From Tricholoma matsutake (lineage: Eukaryota > Basidiomycota > Agaricomycetes > Agaricales > Tricholomataceae), in the NCBI GenBank assembly GCA_026075535.2, contig AP026540.1, positions 7,812,001 to 7,876,000 of the forward strand: a stretch of DNA of 64,000 nt. Reading direction: 5' to 3'. Shown here piece by piece: positions 1 through 9,272 of the stretch. How positions within the stretch are numbered: position 1 is the first letter of the stretch; each line of letters begins with the position of its first letter. The position numbers and the translations under genes were made by a program. The notes beneath the pieces were generated by a model. The model worked only from the letters and a program-made list of their open reading frames with translations. It was not told where the DNA came from and did no database searches.

Positions 1-119
1 GGATGGTCAGCAACAGCGATAAAAGTAGGATGATATAAAGCGTCAGTATTAGCATGGATAATCGTCACTGTTTGTCCTTGAGACAAAATCAGGGCTTGAC
101 TTCTATTTTGTTCAATCAT
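1..119 (-). CDS. Unrecognised protein, N-terminal fragment (cut by window edge)
   Basis: Read on the minus strand, an ATG at 119 opens a frame that stays open to the window edge, giving about 39 residues beginning MIEQNRSQALILSQGQ. I do not recognise the family. The frame is short, so it could be a first exon or a fragment of a longer exon. Support is the open frame, the plausible start context and its position facing the Cut8-like gene across a 357-bp gap, which could be a shared promoter. Function unknown. Confidence 0.35.
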   Translation of the reverse strand, partial: MIEQNRSQALILSQGQTVTIIHANTDALYHPTFIAVADH

Positions 120-476
120 TGCGAAAGAAGAAGGAACGATGCTCACCACCAAGGTCGCATATGTATATGGCCAAGCTGTGGACAAAGCAATGAGCATGCA
201 GCACGGAAGATTGTGTGGTGAGGTTCAGAAATTTGGGTATAGTGAAAGAGGATCATTCGCCTTCAAGGCTTCAAAGTAGCGATTCGATATGTCTTCATTC
301 TGGAGGGAAACGAGGGAGCATGTAACTCACTTTGTAGTGGTGTCGGCACAAGCTGAAATTTTTTGGAAAGCGTGATTATGAAGGGAAAGGCTTAGGGCAG
401 GTCAGAATGGCATCACGTGTGTGCACACGCACTGTTCGCCACTTGCACTTTGCTTGCATTCAAGTTCGTTCTGTCT
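120..476. promoter_or_regulatory. Intergenic region between divergent gene starts
   Basis: The 357 bp lie between the ATG of the partial minus-strand gene and the ATG of the Cut8-like gene on the plus strand, so both promoters should be here. I see no repeat, RNA gene or recognisable operator. An open frame upstream of 477 begins only at a GTG (417) and is not taken as coding. Confidence 0.35.
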
Positions 477-1743
477 ATGGCGAACGTCCTTCAACCTCAT
501 ATTGACTTTGGTCCTCGTCCTGCCTCCCATGCTTCCTCTCCATTTGGCTTTGGCTTTGGCTTAGGCACACCTGCTGCATCTGCAATGGTTGCTGGATGGC
601 AATTGCCTCCAACACCAGGCCACACCAATCCCTCAGCGTTCCAGCAACTGGTGACATCTGTAAACCAGAATACTCCTTCTCGCCCTCTTAAGAGAAGACA
701 CGAACCTCAGGATGATACAGAGACAGGTAGACCTGCAAGAGACCATTCCATGGACCGAAGCCCTACACCGGAACGCCCAAAACGAGCAGCGCCAAAACGA
801 GCCCGAGTGACACAGAATTCGGAACATACTACTAAGAACGAGACTGCGACAAAGGAGAACACGTCGCAGAGCGCGTTTAGTGATGATGACATTGATGCCG
901 GTGTCTTATTAGGTTAGTGGCTGCTAACTCGTTTGCATCTCCTTTTCTTTCATCATTTTTTTAGCAAGTCTCCCATCCGAGTCGCTGCTGCCCTTATTAA
1001 CATCGTTGCTTGATGCACAACCTTCCCTAAAATCCGTCGTCCTATCATTAATCCCTAGGCCCACTGTTGACACTGCCATTCAAGCTCTGGCACAGTCTTC
1101 CAGGAAACTTCGTGATGCATACCCATACTCTACTGCCCCTTCTTCTACTACTTTCAGTTTTGGGCGACCGCAGAACATTGCTGGATTCGGACAGTCGGTA
1201 TCCAACACTAACAACAGTGGCATGCGTGATTCCTATATAATCTCTCGACTCCGACCTCATATCACGGATTTCGTTGCCGCGTGTTTCTCATATCTTCCAT
1301 ATTTTTCATCCATCACATCGCCAACGTCTGCATCTCAAGATTCAAATCCATCTGATCATCATATAGCATCTCACTCTACAACGCTTTGGTTCCTACACAA
1401 GGGAAAGTCCCATCCATCCGAGAGCTTTCTTTTCCTTTCAGCAGTCACGAATCATATGCTCTCTCAAGCACCTCTTACGCAGTCGTCGCTTGGGCCTCTT
1501 CTTCTTCCTCGTTTGTGCGATGAATGGAACGCATGGATAAATCGAGTAGACGATGTTGTTAATCGCGAGGGGGGAATGTTTGGAAGTGATACAGTGCGTA
1601 GTTGGGAGCGCGTATTGGATGAGTTCGCAGAAAGGAAAGAGTTCGAGGGAGTAAACGTCTTACGAGGTGTCCGAGACTTGTGGGTGTCGAAAGTTGGTTG
1701 GCTGATTGGACGGACTGTACAGCAGCCCATGGACGAGCTGTAG
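477..1743 (+). CDS. STS1: Cut8/Sts1 family nuclear proteasome tether
   Basis: Members of the Cut8/Sts1 family tether the 26S proteasome at the nucleus and are needed for nuclear protein turnover and chromosome segregation. Two exons (477-912 and 965-1743) joined over a 52-nt GT-AG intron give about 404 residues. The N-terminal third is Ser/Pro-rich and carries a basic, NLS-like stretch (PLKRRHEP, later PKRAAPKRAR). The conserved domain follows: LPSESLLPLLTSLL, LIPRPTVDTAIQAL, KLRDAYPYS, and near the C-terminus a GGM...RDLWVSKVGWLIGR block, all typical of Cut8. ATG 477 is chosen because the frame upstream has only a GTG. The family call is firm; the gene symbol is by homology. Confidence 0.88.
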
Positions 1744-1841
1744 ATGGCAGGCCCTACCTACGCGTCAAGGAATATTATGTAATGTCTATGCATAACAACT
1801 GTCAACAGTGTTCAGGAAAAAAAATAAAATTGGAAGGAAAT

Positions 1842-3623
1842 ATGCACAATTGTGCTCTCCGTCTCCTTCCTTCCCAACAAACCTCATTCTCCACTTTACT
1901 ACAAGCCGCAGCAGCAACAGCATGGGTCCGAACTACTACCAGAAACGCTCTTGTTCTAGAGCAGGACAGCAGTTCCAACCACCCATCCACTTCCCTTAGG
2001 TCTGTACTTTACCGTCATTGCCCATGCTCTCAACTCATTCGCATTTGTAACAGGAGCTCGAGATACAACCCTTCTTCTCTGTCGAGCAACCCGACAGCAA
2101 TTACGAAGAGTCCATCTATCTCCGCACGATGGGAACGTTGCGAAAACTCTGTCTGCACCTCTCAACACCATAATACTACAGTATCCCAACCAGTTTCATT
2201 CCATGCTGCTCATCGACGTAGGCATATACCGTCAGTCACCTACTTCCCGGTGGAAAATGTGGACGATTCTGATTTTCAATACGTGGATCCCGGTCGTTCA
2301 TATACCTATGGTTTTGGTCACTCAAGCCAAATGACACACGCATTTCGATCCTGGCATGAGAATCGCACGTCATTCGGTGGCATTCCTGTCGGAAAGCAGC
2401 CTTTTCAGACACCGCCAATTCCCCATATCCCGGTCGCGACAACTCCTGCTTCTCTCTATCATAATCTTCTATATATACTATCCTACCGCCCTGCGTTACC
2501 GAGCCTTGCTGCCGTACTGGATTATCACGACCTCCATGCCAGTCTTCGATCCTCGCGCTCGTATAATCTTCTGATCTGGTTTGCCCTTCGTCATTGCTGT
2601 TTTGGCACTGTTCAGTGGCTTTTGGCAGCCATGCGAGCCGATGGTTTGACAGCAAACCTCGAAACATGGAAACTGAGAGTACGATGGCTCGTTCAGACAG
2701 GGTCCTGGGATCGAGCATGGAATGAAGTAGTTCGGAAATTTTCATCCAAAGATATGAGCAGTGATTTTCCCGGCAACCTTGCTATCCCTTTGCCCGTATG
2801 GCTGGAGTTTTTCGGACCTTTGAAGCCAGGAGCTCTCAAGGAACGACCGAAGAAGCGCCGGGACGGGAGCTATGCTTCACTCGTAGATTTCGACTTACAT
2901 GCTGTTCGTTCCGCACGACACCGCATGCTGATGGCCAATCCTCCCTTTCCACTAGATCAGTTAGCACTCACCTCACCGAGGACAATCTATGTTGTTGTTT
3001 TGACGATGCTGAAAACTCGGCATACCGCCGCGGCATTGTCTCTTACAAAGTCCTATTTCCACAGTCTGCCCCCCAGGATCTCTACTGCCTGGATTAGAAG
3101 ATGTCTGGACATTATTCATTTGCATATTATCATGGGATCTCCACACAAAGGCCTCAAAAAGTTCTGCGAAGCCAGGCGAACTATGACCACGCTCACTGGG
3201 TTTCATCCGGCTCTTCGGCCCACATCAACGACTCTGTTTCTTCTCCTTGCCCCTTTGCGACAAGCAAAACAATGTGGAACGATTGCGTGGAGGACCCTTC
3301 GCAATTCCAAGTCTCGGTGGGGTACGAGAGTGGAGGATCGGCGCGTGAGGCGAAGGGTCGCTGCGTTAGCCGCCAAGGAAGGACGTATAGACATTGTTAA
3401 TGCGATCTCACTCGCCGAGCGGGCGTGGTGTCGGATACATGGGAATTGGAAAACGGCAGAAGAGGCGTTGGGTAGGATATCGATGCCGCCGCCACGCCGC
3501 CGACTTCTGCGGACGCCGGAAAAGAAGTTATTTAAACATAACGGAAGGGAGGAGCGACAGTGGCATCTCTTAAAGAGGCGTATCAAGCGTGTTATAAGGA
3601 ATCGAACAGGCGTCAAAGAATAG
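1842..3623 (+). CDS. Unrecognised, probably mitochondrial helical-repeat protein
   Basis: A single uninterrupted frame of 593 codons. The N-terminus (MHNCALRLLPSQQTSFSTLL, then Arg/Ala-rich with almost no acidic residues) looks like a mitochondrial targeting sequence. The middle contains helical-hairpin-like segments resembling degenerate PPR/TPR repeats (for example YNLLIWFALRHC then TVQWLLAAMRADGL and WKLRVRWLVQTGSWDRAW). The C-terminus is very basic (PPPRRRLLRTPEKK, KRRIKRVIRNRTG), which would suit RNA or ribosome binding. I cannot name the family; an RNA-binding role in mitochondria is inference. A second in-frame ATG lies upstream at 1782; 1842 is preferred for the presequence. It sits 98 bp downstream of the Cut8-like gene on the same strand. 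Confidence 0.6.
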   Translation: MHNCALRLLPSQQTSFSTLLQAAAATAWVRTTTRNALVLEQDSSSNHPSTSLRSVLYRHCPCSQLIRICNRSSRYNPSSLSSNPTAITKSPSISARWERCENSVCTSQHHNTTVSQPVSFHAAHRRRHIPSVTYFPVENVDDSDFQYVDPGRSYTYGFGHSSQMTHAFRSWHENRTSFGGIPVGKQPFQTPPIPHIPVATTPASLYHNLLYILSYRPALPSLAAVLDYHDLHASLRSSRSYNLLIWFALRHCCFGTVQWLLAAMRADGLTANLETWKLRVRWLVQTGSWDRAWNEVVRKFSSKDMSSDFPGNLAIPLPVWLEFFGPLKPGALKERPKKRRDGSYASLVDFDLHAVRSARHRMLMANPPFPLDQLALTSPRTIYVVVLTMLKTRHTAAALSLTKSYFHSLPPRISTAWIRRCLDIIHLHIIMGSPHKGLKKFCEARRTMTTLTGFHPALRPTSTTLFLLLAPLRQAKQCGTIAWRTLRNSKSRWGTRVEDRRVRRRVAALAAKEGRIDIVNAISLAERAWCRIHGNWKTAEEALGRISMPPPRRRLLRTPEKKLFKHNGREERQWHLLKRRIKRVIRNRTGVKE

Positions 3624-4357
3624 ACAGAAGTAGGAGTAGCAACTCGTAAGGTTCTGTGATGACAAGGCAGGTACATAAGTTGGATGTCAAAGCGATCTGC
3701 GGCAGCACTTCTGGTCGACTATATTATATCCAAGGAGCAATAGATTGGGACCTCTCAACAACGCCTATACCTTTTCCATCAAGGCAGCCGTTCCCGTCGT
3801 GATCTACACCTGCGCTATTCTCAGTCTAGCCATCGTCCTCTCGAATCTGATCTACGACATGTTGACGTCTTCCCGCCACCGGCCTCCAGATCCTACACCC
3901 CAAATCGGATCTTCTCCTTTAAATTGGTAATTTATCTGACATTTTTTTGGCCCTAATTGCTGTTTATCGAGTTCTCGAACGTTTTGCCGCTTCTTTACAC
4001 ACGATTTCACCGGGATGCCAATTCCTCCTTGACGGTCTAGGAAGCTGACTCTCCAGCAGCTGGGGTCTTTTGCCTCTAACACTCCAGAACCTCCACGAAA
4101 CTTAGTCGAGCGTCCTGCTCAAGATACGAAACATGTCGTTTGCTGGACGTCAATATCTCCTCATCCCGACGACGAATAACGGCAAATAAATCCGAACATT
4201 TATTGTTGTTGTCACAGATTTCGTTTCCGTTCTCGAAGAGACCATTTCATAATGTCGGACAGAGTACAAAATCCAATTGTGCCATGTCCTACTTTCTCGA
4301 GTTTGCTCCTTTAAACGTTGGGTACCCTACTTGGTGGATCTCGCCTACCTATCTCAA
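3624..4357. other. Gene-poor stretch before the REX4-like gene
   Basis: No gene with a convincing start was found in these 730 bp. A short plus-strand frame around 3745-3930 has one hydrophobic segment but no good start. Around 4040-4135 a plus-strand frame reads KLTLQQLGSFASNTPEPP, which looks protein-like but is closed by stops on both sides. It could be an untranslated leader, unrecognised 5' exons, or the decayed N-terminal region that full REX4 proteins carry. Confidence 0.3.
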
Positions 4358-5263
4358 ATGGCTCCCGCTCCGTCTGACGAACATTATCTTGCCATCTCAT
4401 GTTCTAATGTTGGGGTAGGACCAGGTGGCACTACCTCTATGCTTGCGTACGCCACAGTCTTGCATGCTCCTCGTTCGTCTGATAGATAGAGGGTCTCAGC
4501 CGGGTGTCCATAGTCGACTATCGGGGACGAATAATCTTCGATAAATACGTGGCGCCGACGATGCAAGTATGAATTTTCTCCCCTTTTGCTTCTTCAAGGG
4601 TTTGATAAGGATTCCACAGGTCACTGACTATAGGACTTCAACGACCGGAATATTGGATTCTCATCTCCACTCAAGTGCGTAAAAAAGTTTTATTTTATTT
4701 TTACCCTGCAACTCATTGAAACACATAGGCGAAGCTTGGTCTTTCAGTGCAGTCCAGCAATATGTTGCAAACCTCATTAAAGGAAAAGTACTTGTTGGCC
4801 ACAGCATCTGGAACGACCTATCAGGTGAGCTTATCCTCCAGAAGACGAATTGAAGTGTGATATATGTTTTAGTCCTTGGAATTCCCCATCCCGCAGTATT
4901 CACGAGAGATGTTGCTTTGTATCAGGTGGGTTTACATCTTAATTTTCTACATATCCTGATTTCCCTGGCGTGTTTAGCCATTCAGAAATGCCCTGCGCTC
5001 TCCTCATCAAATTGTCGGTCTCCAAACCCTAGCGTGGCAGCTGATGTGTAGGCGTTGCCAGGAAAGTCAACAGCATCCCGTTGGTATCATGCAATTTACC
5101 AATGAAAGAATGCATTTAGCTCATCTGACTTTCGCAGCTTGAAAATGCGCGAGTAGCACTGGATCTCTACCGCTCTCATGCGGAAGAATGGGAAGCTGCC
5201 ATCTCAAAGGGCAATTGGCCATCGGCTCTACCACCGAGCACGTTCTCTCGATGCTATCTCTGA
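4358..5263 (+). CDS. REX4-like DEDD exonuclease paralogue lacking catalytic residues
   Basis: Seven exons (4358-4446, 4500-4566, 4620-4674, 4729-4824, 4873-4925, 4978-5079, 5138-5263) join in frame to 195 residues. The fold is clearly that of the REX4/ISG20 3'-5' exonuclease family, whose members process rRNA: YLAISCSNVGVG, SMLARVSIVDYRGRIIFDKY, VTDYRT, GKVLVGHSIWNDLSVLGI, HQIVGLQTLAW, NARVALDLYRSHAEEWE and an ending LPPSTFSRCYL. However, the Exo I motif (normally IDCEMVG) reads ISCSNVG, so both acidic residues are Ser. In Exo III the Asp is Asn and the His position is Gln with a His next to it. The Exo II Asp (NDL) remains. It starts directly at the nuclease domain with no N-terminal extension. 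The donor after exon 6 (GTTGGT) is weak. It is either a pseudoenzyme or a decaying copy. Confidence 0.75.
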
Positions 5264-6294
5264 CAAACCATCTATACGCTTCTAATATTCGCAATTAATT
5301 TCATCAGTACTGTTCCTTGTCTTCGAGGGATCCAGATGATTTAGCTCTTCCTATCTAATTGCGACCCTAGCTTAAATTTGCTAAATAATAAATCCAAGCT
5401 TTGCCTTCTATGGATTGATGCACTCAACGATTGATCACACTGAATTACCCGTGTACTTTTGTTGGAAGTCTCATTGATGCTAATGTATTAGACTGTATTT
5501 TGTGCCGTCAAGCAGAACGCGGTGTACTAATGTACTACGGTGCGCCATCGGCCAGGAGCCGAAGATCAAAAATAAACTGATCGCCGTTACTTATATACGA
5601 CATTGGCAATATCAAGGCAATATCAAGGCAATATCCATTAGTTCCCAAGTGTTCCTGAGCGCTACGTAGGTATGATGCGATGTGCTATGGCCTCCACATA
5701 ACCCCGTACTTAGGTAGAAAACGAGGAGGTTTCCGATACAACTTTTTGCGAGGGAGGCCGAGCCAAAGAACCATACTTTGTTTGCTCGCGGGGTCCCTCA
5801 GAATCCTCAGATATCGTCTGCTATACACAAATAATAAGTATGAAGTATTGCTCACCTTGTGGTCCCGGCCCTCATTTTTCGATCACAGCATGGTTCGTTG
5901 AGAATAAATGTAATTTTGTACGTCCATGTAATAGAAGAACCAGCGCGCCAATCTGATGAAAAACTCCACAATGCCTTCTTGCGGCCAGCAAACGAACAGA
6001 ATTTCTGACGAGTGACCTCTGATAATCCGTGACGCAATCAGGACAACCTGAAGGACCCTTAGCAACCATTGACATCTCGAACTCCCCCCTCTGCTCCTCA
6101 TCCTTACGTTCCGATAGACACACCCTGACTGAGGAACCCTCAGGACTGCAGTTGAGAAAAATTTAACGCTACTTCGGGTCCTGGCTGATACACATGGCAG
6201 TGAATCGTTCCCACGCGCACAATGAATCGGTGCAGCCGTAGCGGTGGCAAGATGTTAGCGTGTCTGCCCCAGAGACTGAATCAGAACTTCGGTA
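5264..6294. other. 1-kb intergenic region, convergent gene ends
   Basis: Lies between the 3' ends of the REX4-like gene (plus) and the mitochondrial carrier (minus). Only short, mutually overlapping frames are present, with no domain, signal peptide or plausible exon structure. The one structured element is the small tandem repeat at 5605-5637. The rest presumably holds 3' untranslated regions. Confidence 0.4.
5605..5637. repeat. Three tandem copies of an 11-bp unit
   Basis: The unit GGCAATATCAA occurs three times head to tail, with the last copy altered at its end. It lies in the intergenic region, so it is probably a simple replication-slippage repeat with no coding effect. Confidence 0.8.
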
Positions 6295-7833
6295 TTAACG
6301 ATGATACAGAGAAACAACCTTCTCAGCGCCCAAGTATCTCATCATACCTTCGTAAACGAACAAGGCACAAGCATTAGTAGGGAATGCACGTAAAAGACAG
6401 GGTCCTAATCCGCGGTAAAAGCCGGTTATACCATCGCGAGAGTAAATGCGACCAGCAATAACGAGAAAAGATGGTTTTTTGATAGAGGTCGAGGATGGTG
6501 TTGGAGGATAAGGATAAGGGAGGGGGTAAGGGTGTGCCATCATCCGACTATGTCGGAAAGGAAATTTTATTAGAAAACAAGCAGCCCAAGCCGCAGGACG
6601 ATCTGGAAACTTACTTTTTAACGTTATCAGCAGGAATGGCCATGATCCAGAAAGCAAAAGACCCGAGGCCGCCTGAAATAAAGTTTGCAGAGCCTGTGCT
6701 TATCTGGACCAGGTAAGAGGGCCAACTCGCATGACCAAGACCACCTACCTCATAACGCGTGCCTGCTAATTGCGTAAAAGCCCGCATTAAAGCCTTAATA
6801 AGAATAGCATTAGTCGACCTTTAGAAGCATCTAACATGTCCGGCGGCATGCACCTCAAAAGATAAAAACATCCAGAAAAAGTTAGCCCTAAACGCAAGGC
6901 TACCTGAGAACCCCGACCACATCCCCTTAATACCTTCTGTCCGAACAATTTGCCTTGCACAGTCTACAGGACCCTTGAATTGACGGTCGGAAGGAGATTT
7001 TTGAGATTGAAGTTGCAGCTTAACTAAAAATGTATAAATGTGATGCCTGGATATGGAATGACGCCAGAAAAACCTTTGAGGAGTTCTATGGGTGTTGCGA
7101 CTATAGTGCTGGACAAATACAGAAAATGTCTGACCTGCACAACAGAGAATAGCGCGTGAACATTTACCTGGTCATCCCAGCAAGGAGGCCAGCAACGCCA
7201 TGGGCTGCCAGCGTTAACCGAGGAGTTCCTGTTCCTGGCGTGGTTTCTGTCATGCCGTGCCGAAGAAGGAAAAGGCGATAGTTGTGCAAAGATCCCATAA
7301 GCAGAGAGTCTATTGCAGCCCAACCTACGGCGGGAGGAGTGGCTCCCTTGTACAGGGCAAGAACTCCCTACAACCCAGATGAGATGCTTTACGATAACCA
7401 GATAGCCCAGAACACATACTTCGTTCCGAATGATTTTAGTTAGCACATCGAACGCCGAACGGTATGTGCCAGGCGATGAACATTGCAAGCGCGTCTTGAT
7501 AGTATCAAAACTGAGTTCCCAAAGCAATATTACATTTTAGGCCATCATTGTGACTGATGACTACCGAATGTTCAGTATAGAATCAACGGCGCGGGGGAAA
7601 GCTTGCCAACATCAGAATCGAGCTCCTCACCCATGTCCCACGGAGACCTGTAAGATAGTTTAACAAGCGAACGAAACAAAACAACAAGCGGAGTGTACCT
7701 TAGTTAGACCTTGAAGAGGGACATGATCAACTTGCTGGTGCTAAAATCTTAACAACCTACCGCTTCCTATGCCTGCAAATACACCAGCAATCCTAATATT
7801 TGGGGGTGCACTGTTCAGCGCATTGTCACTCAT
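6295..7833 (-). CDS. SLC25 mitochondrial carrier protein
   Basis: Inner-membrane solute carrier with the three-fold SLC25 repeat; closest in flavour to the carnitine/acylcarnitine-amino acid branch, but the substrate cannot be read from sequence. Start MSDNALNSAPPN at 7833. Repeat 1 ends in GHGFDTIKTRLQ, repeat 2 in TPIELLKVKLQLQ, repeat 3 in IPADNVKNRMM; the C-terminus has FYRGLGPCLLRAFPTNA. Signatures 2 and 3 are canonical (P-x-[DE]-x-x-[KR]), but in signature 1 the Pro is Gly. Exon 1 is 7761-7833; exons 2 and 3 are microexons of 11 nt (7699-7709) and 17 nt (7631-7647); exon 4 is 7420-7510, and further exons follow. The start lies 95 bp from that of the divergent RING-CH gene. Confidence 0.85.
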
Positions 7834-7928
7834 TCGTTTTCGACGATAGTGGTAGCTGTAGGGATATGTTTGCACGTGATTTATTTACAGTAGTGCGTGT
7901 CGTGGCAAGCGTCAAACCAGCTTGTTGA
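7834..7928. promoter_or_regulatory. Compact bidirectional promoter region
   Basis: Only 95 bp separate the start codons of the minus-strand carrier and the plus-strand RING-CH ligase, so transcription of both must start within or very near this interval. No specific factor site was identified. Confidence 0.5.
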
Positions 7929-8943
7929 ATGGCAGAACCATCGAACGGTCCAGCAGAGGAGAAACAATGTCGTATTTGCTTGGATGGCCTTCCCGCTGAG
8001 CGCGAGCTCGGGCGTCTTATTCGCCCATGCCTCTGCAAAGGCTCGATTAGTGTAAGCCTTCAAGTCATCATTGTATAAGTTATAATCGACCTGTTTGCTA
8101 GTATGTGCATATCAAGTGCCTGCAGAGATGGAGAACAACAGCTTCATCAAACAGTGCCTTTTTTTCCTGTCCGCAATGTCATTACAGGTACCGGTTCACT
8201 CGTACTCGAGTTGCGGGGATTGCAACCAATCCAGGTATGTTTTTTCATTTACTGGTACTGTTTGAGAGCAGGACTGCTGAACTTATTTCGTTTCTTCGTA
8301 GTCATCGTTGGGGGACTTTCTGGAATTATCTTCACATGCATTGTCATGCTTGCGTCTTTCATCACCACTTTTTTCCTGTCTGCGTTTGAAGAACCAACAT
8401 ATTACTATTCTCCTTTCATCTACGTCTCTCCATTAGACTTGGCTCAAGATCTAATTACTGCAACACTTCGTATTCTCAAGGAGGGCGACATTGTTGGTCC
8501 CTTCAACGAAGGTGTCGCTGTAACGTCGAACACTCGCAGTACCACAGATTCTAACCCATCGGGATCTCACAAATACCGCCAAAAGCCCAGTTTGCTGAAG
8601 AACCTTATTCGGCGATTTATACTGGGCCTTCCTATGGTTGGAGCTGGATCTCTCGTCCATATGCTACTTTCTGCACCTCTTCTCGGCCCATTACAATGGC
8701 TAGCACGGCAGAGGGGAAGTCGCAGAAGGCGAGACCAGTCTCGAGACATAGCTGCCATGATCATTATTGTTTTGATTGTCGTCGGCGCTGCGAGGTTTGT
8801 AACTGTTCACTGATCCCGTTTATTCTTACTGGTTCTCAATGGCTCGGTCGACAAGGGCTCTATACAAGGTCTTTCAAATCACTGAATCAGCTACGAAACG
8901 CTTTCTACTTCGAGCAGAGGATGTAATTCTGGAGGTCAATTAA
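7929..8943 (+). CDS. Membrane RING-CH (MARCH-type) E3 ubiquitin ligase
   Basis: Four exons (7929-8051, 8102-8234, 8302-8794, 8856-8943) give 278 residues. The N-terminus carries an RING-CH (C4HC3) finger: CRICLD, PCLCKGS, VHIKCLQRW, then CPQCHYRY. Such proteins pair with E2 enzymes and ubiquitinate membrane proteins. After the finger come hydrophobic segments (GLSGIIFTCIVMLASFITTF; a second around LGLPMVGAGSLVHMLLSAPLL; a third AAMIIIVLIVVGAA), consistent with an integral membrane ligase of endosome, ER or vacuole. The last intron (8795-8855) avoids a stop eight codons downstream and adds a 29-residue tail (RALYKVFQITESATKRF); retention would give a slightly shorter protein. The start is the first ATG ahead of the finger. 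Confidence 0.85.
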
Positions 8944-9272
8944 ATAATTCCTGAAGGTACTTCATTGTTGTCCTCTGTATCGCCAACTCCATAACCGTTG
9001 TTACATCATTCTGGCAGAAGATTGTAACGACATCTGCGTACATGGTAGAGAGCTGTGGTATAATATCCATTCAAGGTCTGCAAAAGTGGTATATATTATC
9101 CTATTTATCAAATTCATGTGGCAAAATAGAACCACATTCTATATGAAAGTCGGTCAAAAATGTGTAGGATGTATCAGCTGACAGGAACAGTATAAATATG
9201 GAAGACTGAACTACTTGAAGTAAGTATGTAATAACGGTCTTTACCGACGTTTTTGAGCAAGCCTTTCGTTGT
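8944..9272. other. Convergent 3' intergenic region
   Basis: Between the end of the RING-CH gene (plus) and the end of the GPI-type surface protein gene (minus). AT-rich, with no frame or repeat that I can support; expected to hold the two 3' untranslated regions. Confidence 0.35.

Noticed and set aside
3745..3930. Short plus-strand frame with one hydrophobic segment
   Set aside because: No ATG before the hydrophobic part and no joining exon; not supported as a gene.
4447..4499. Stop codons in the REX4-like gene as proof of a pseudogene
   Set aside because: The stops lie in an intron (GTACGC to CTCAG); splicing gives SMLARVSIVDYRG in frame.
5852..6123. Three overlapping minus-strand frames downstream of the carrier gene
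   Set aside because: They are in different frames, lack exon structure or domains, and fall where the 3' untranslated region is expected.
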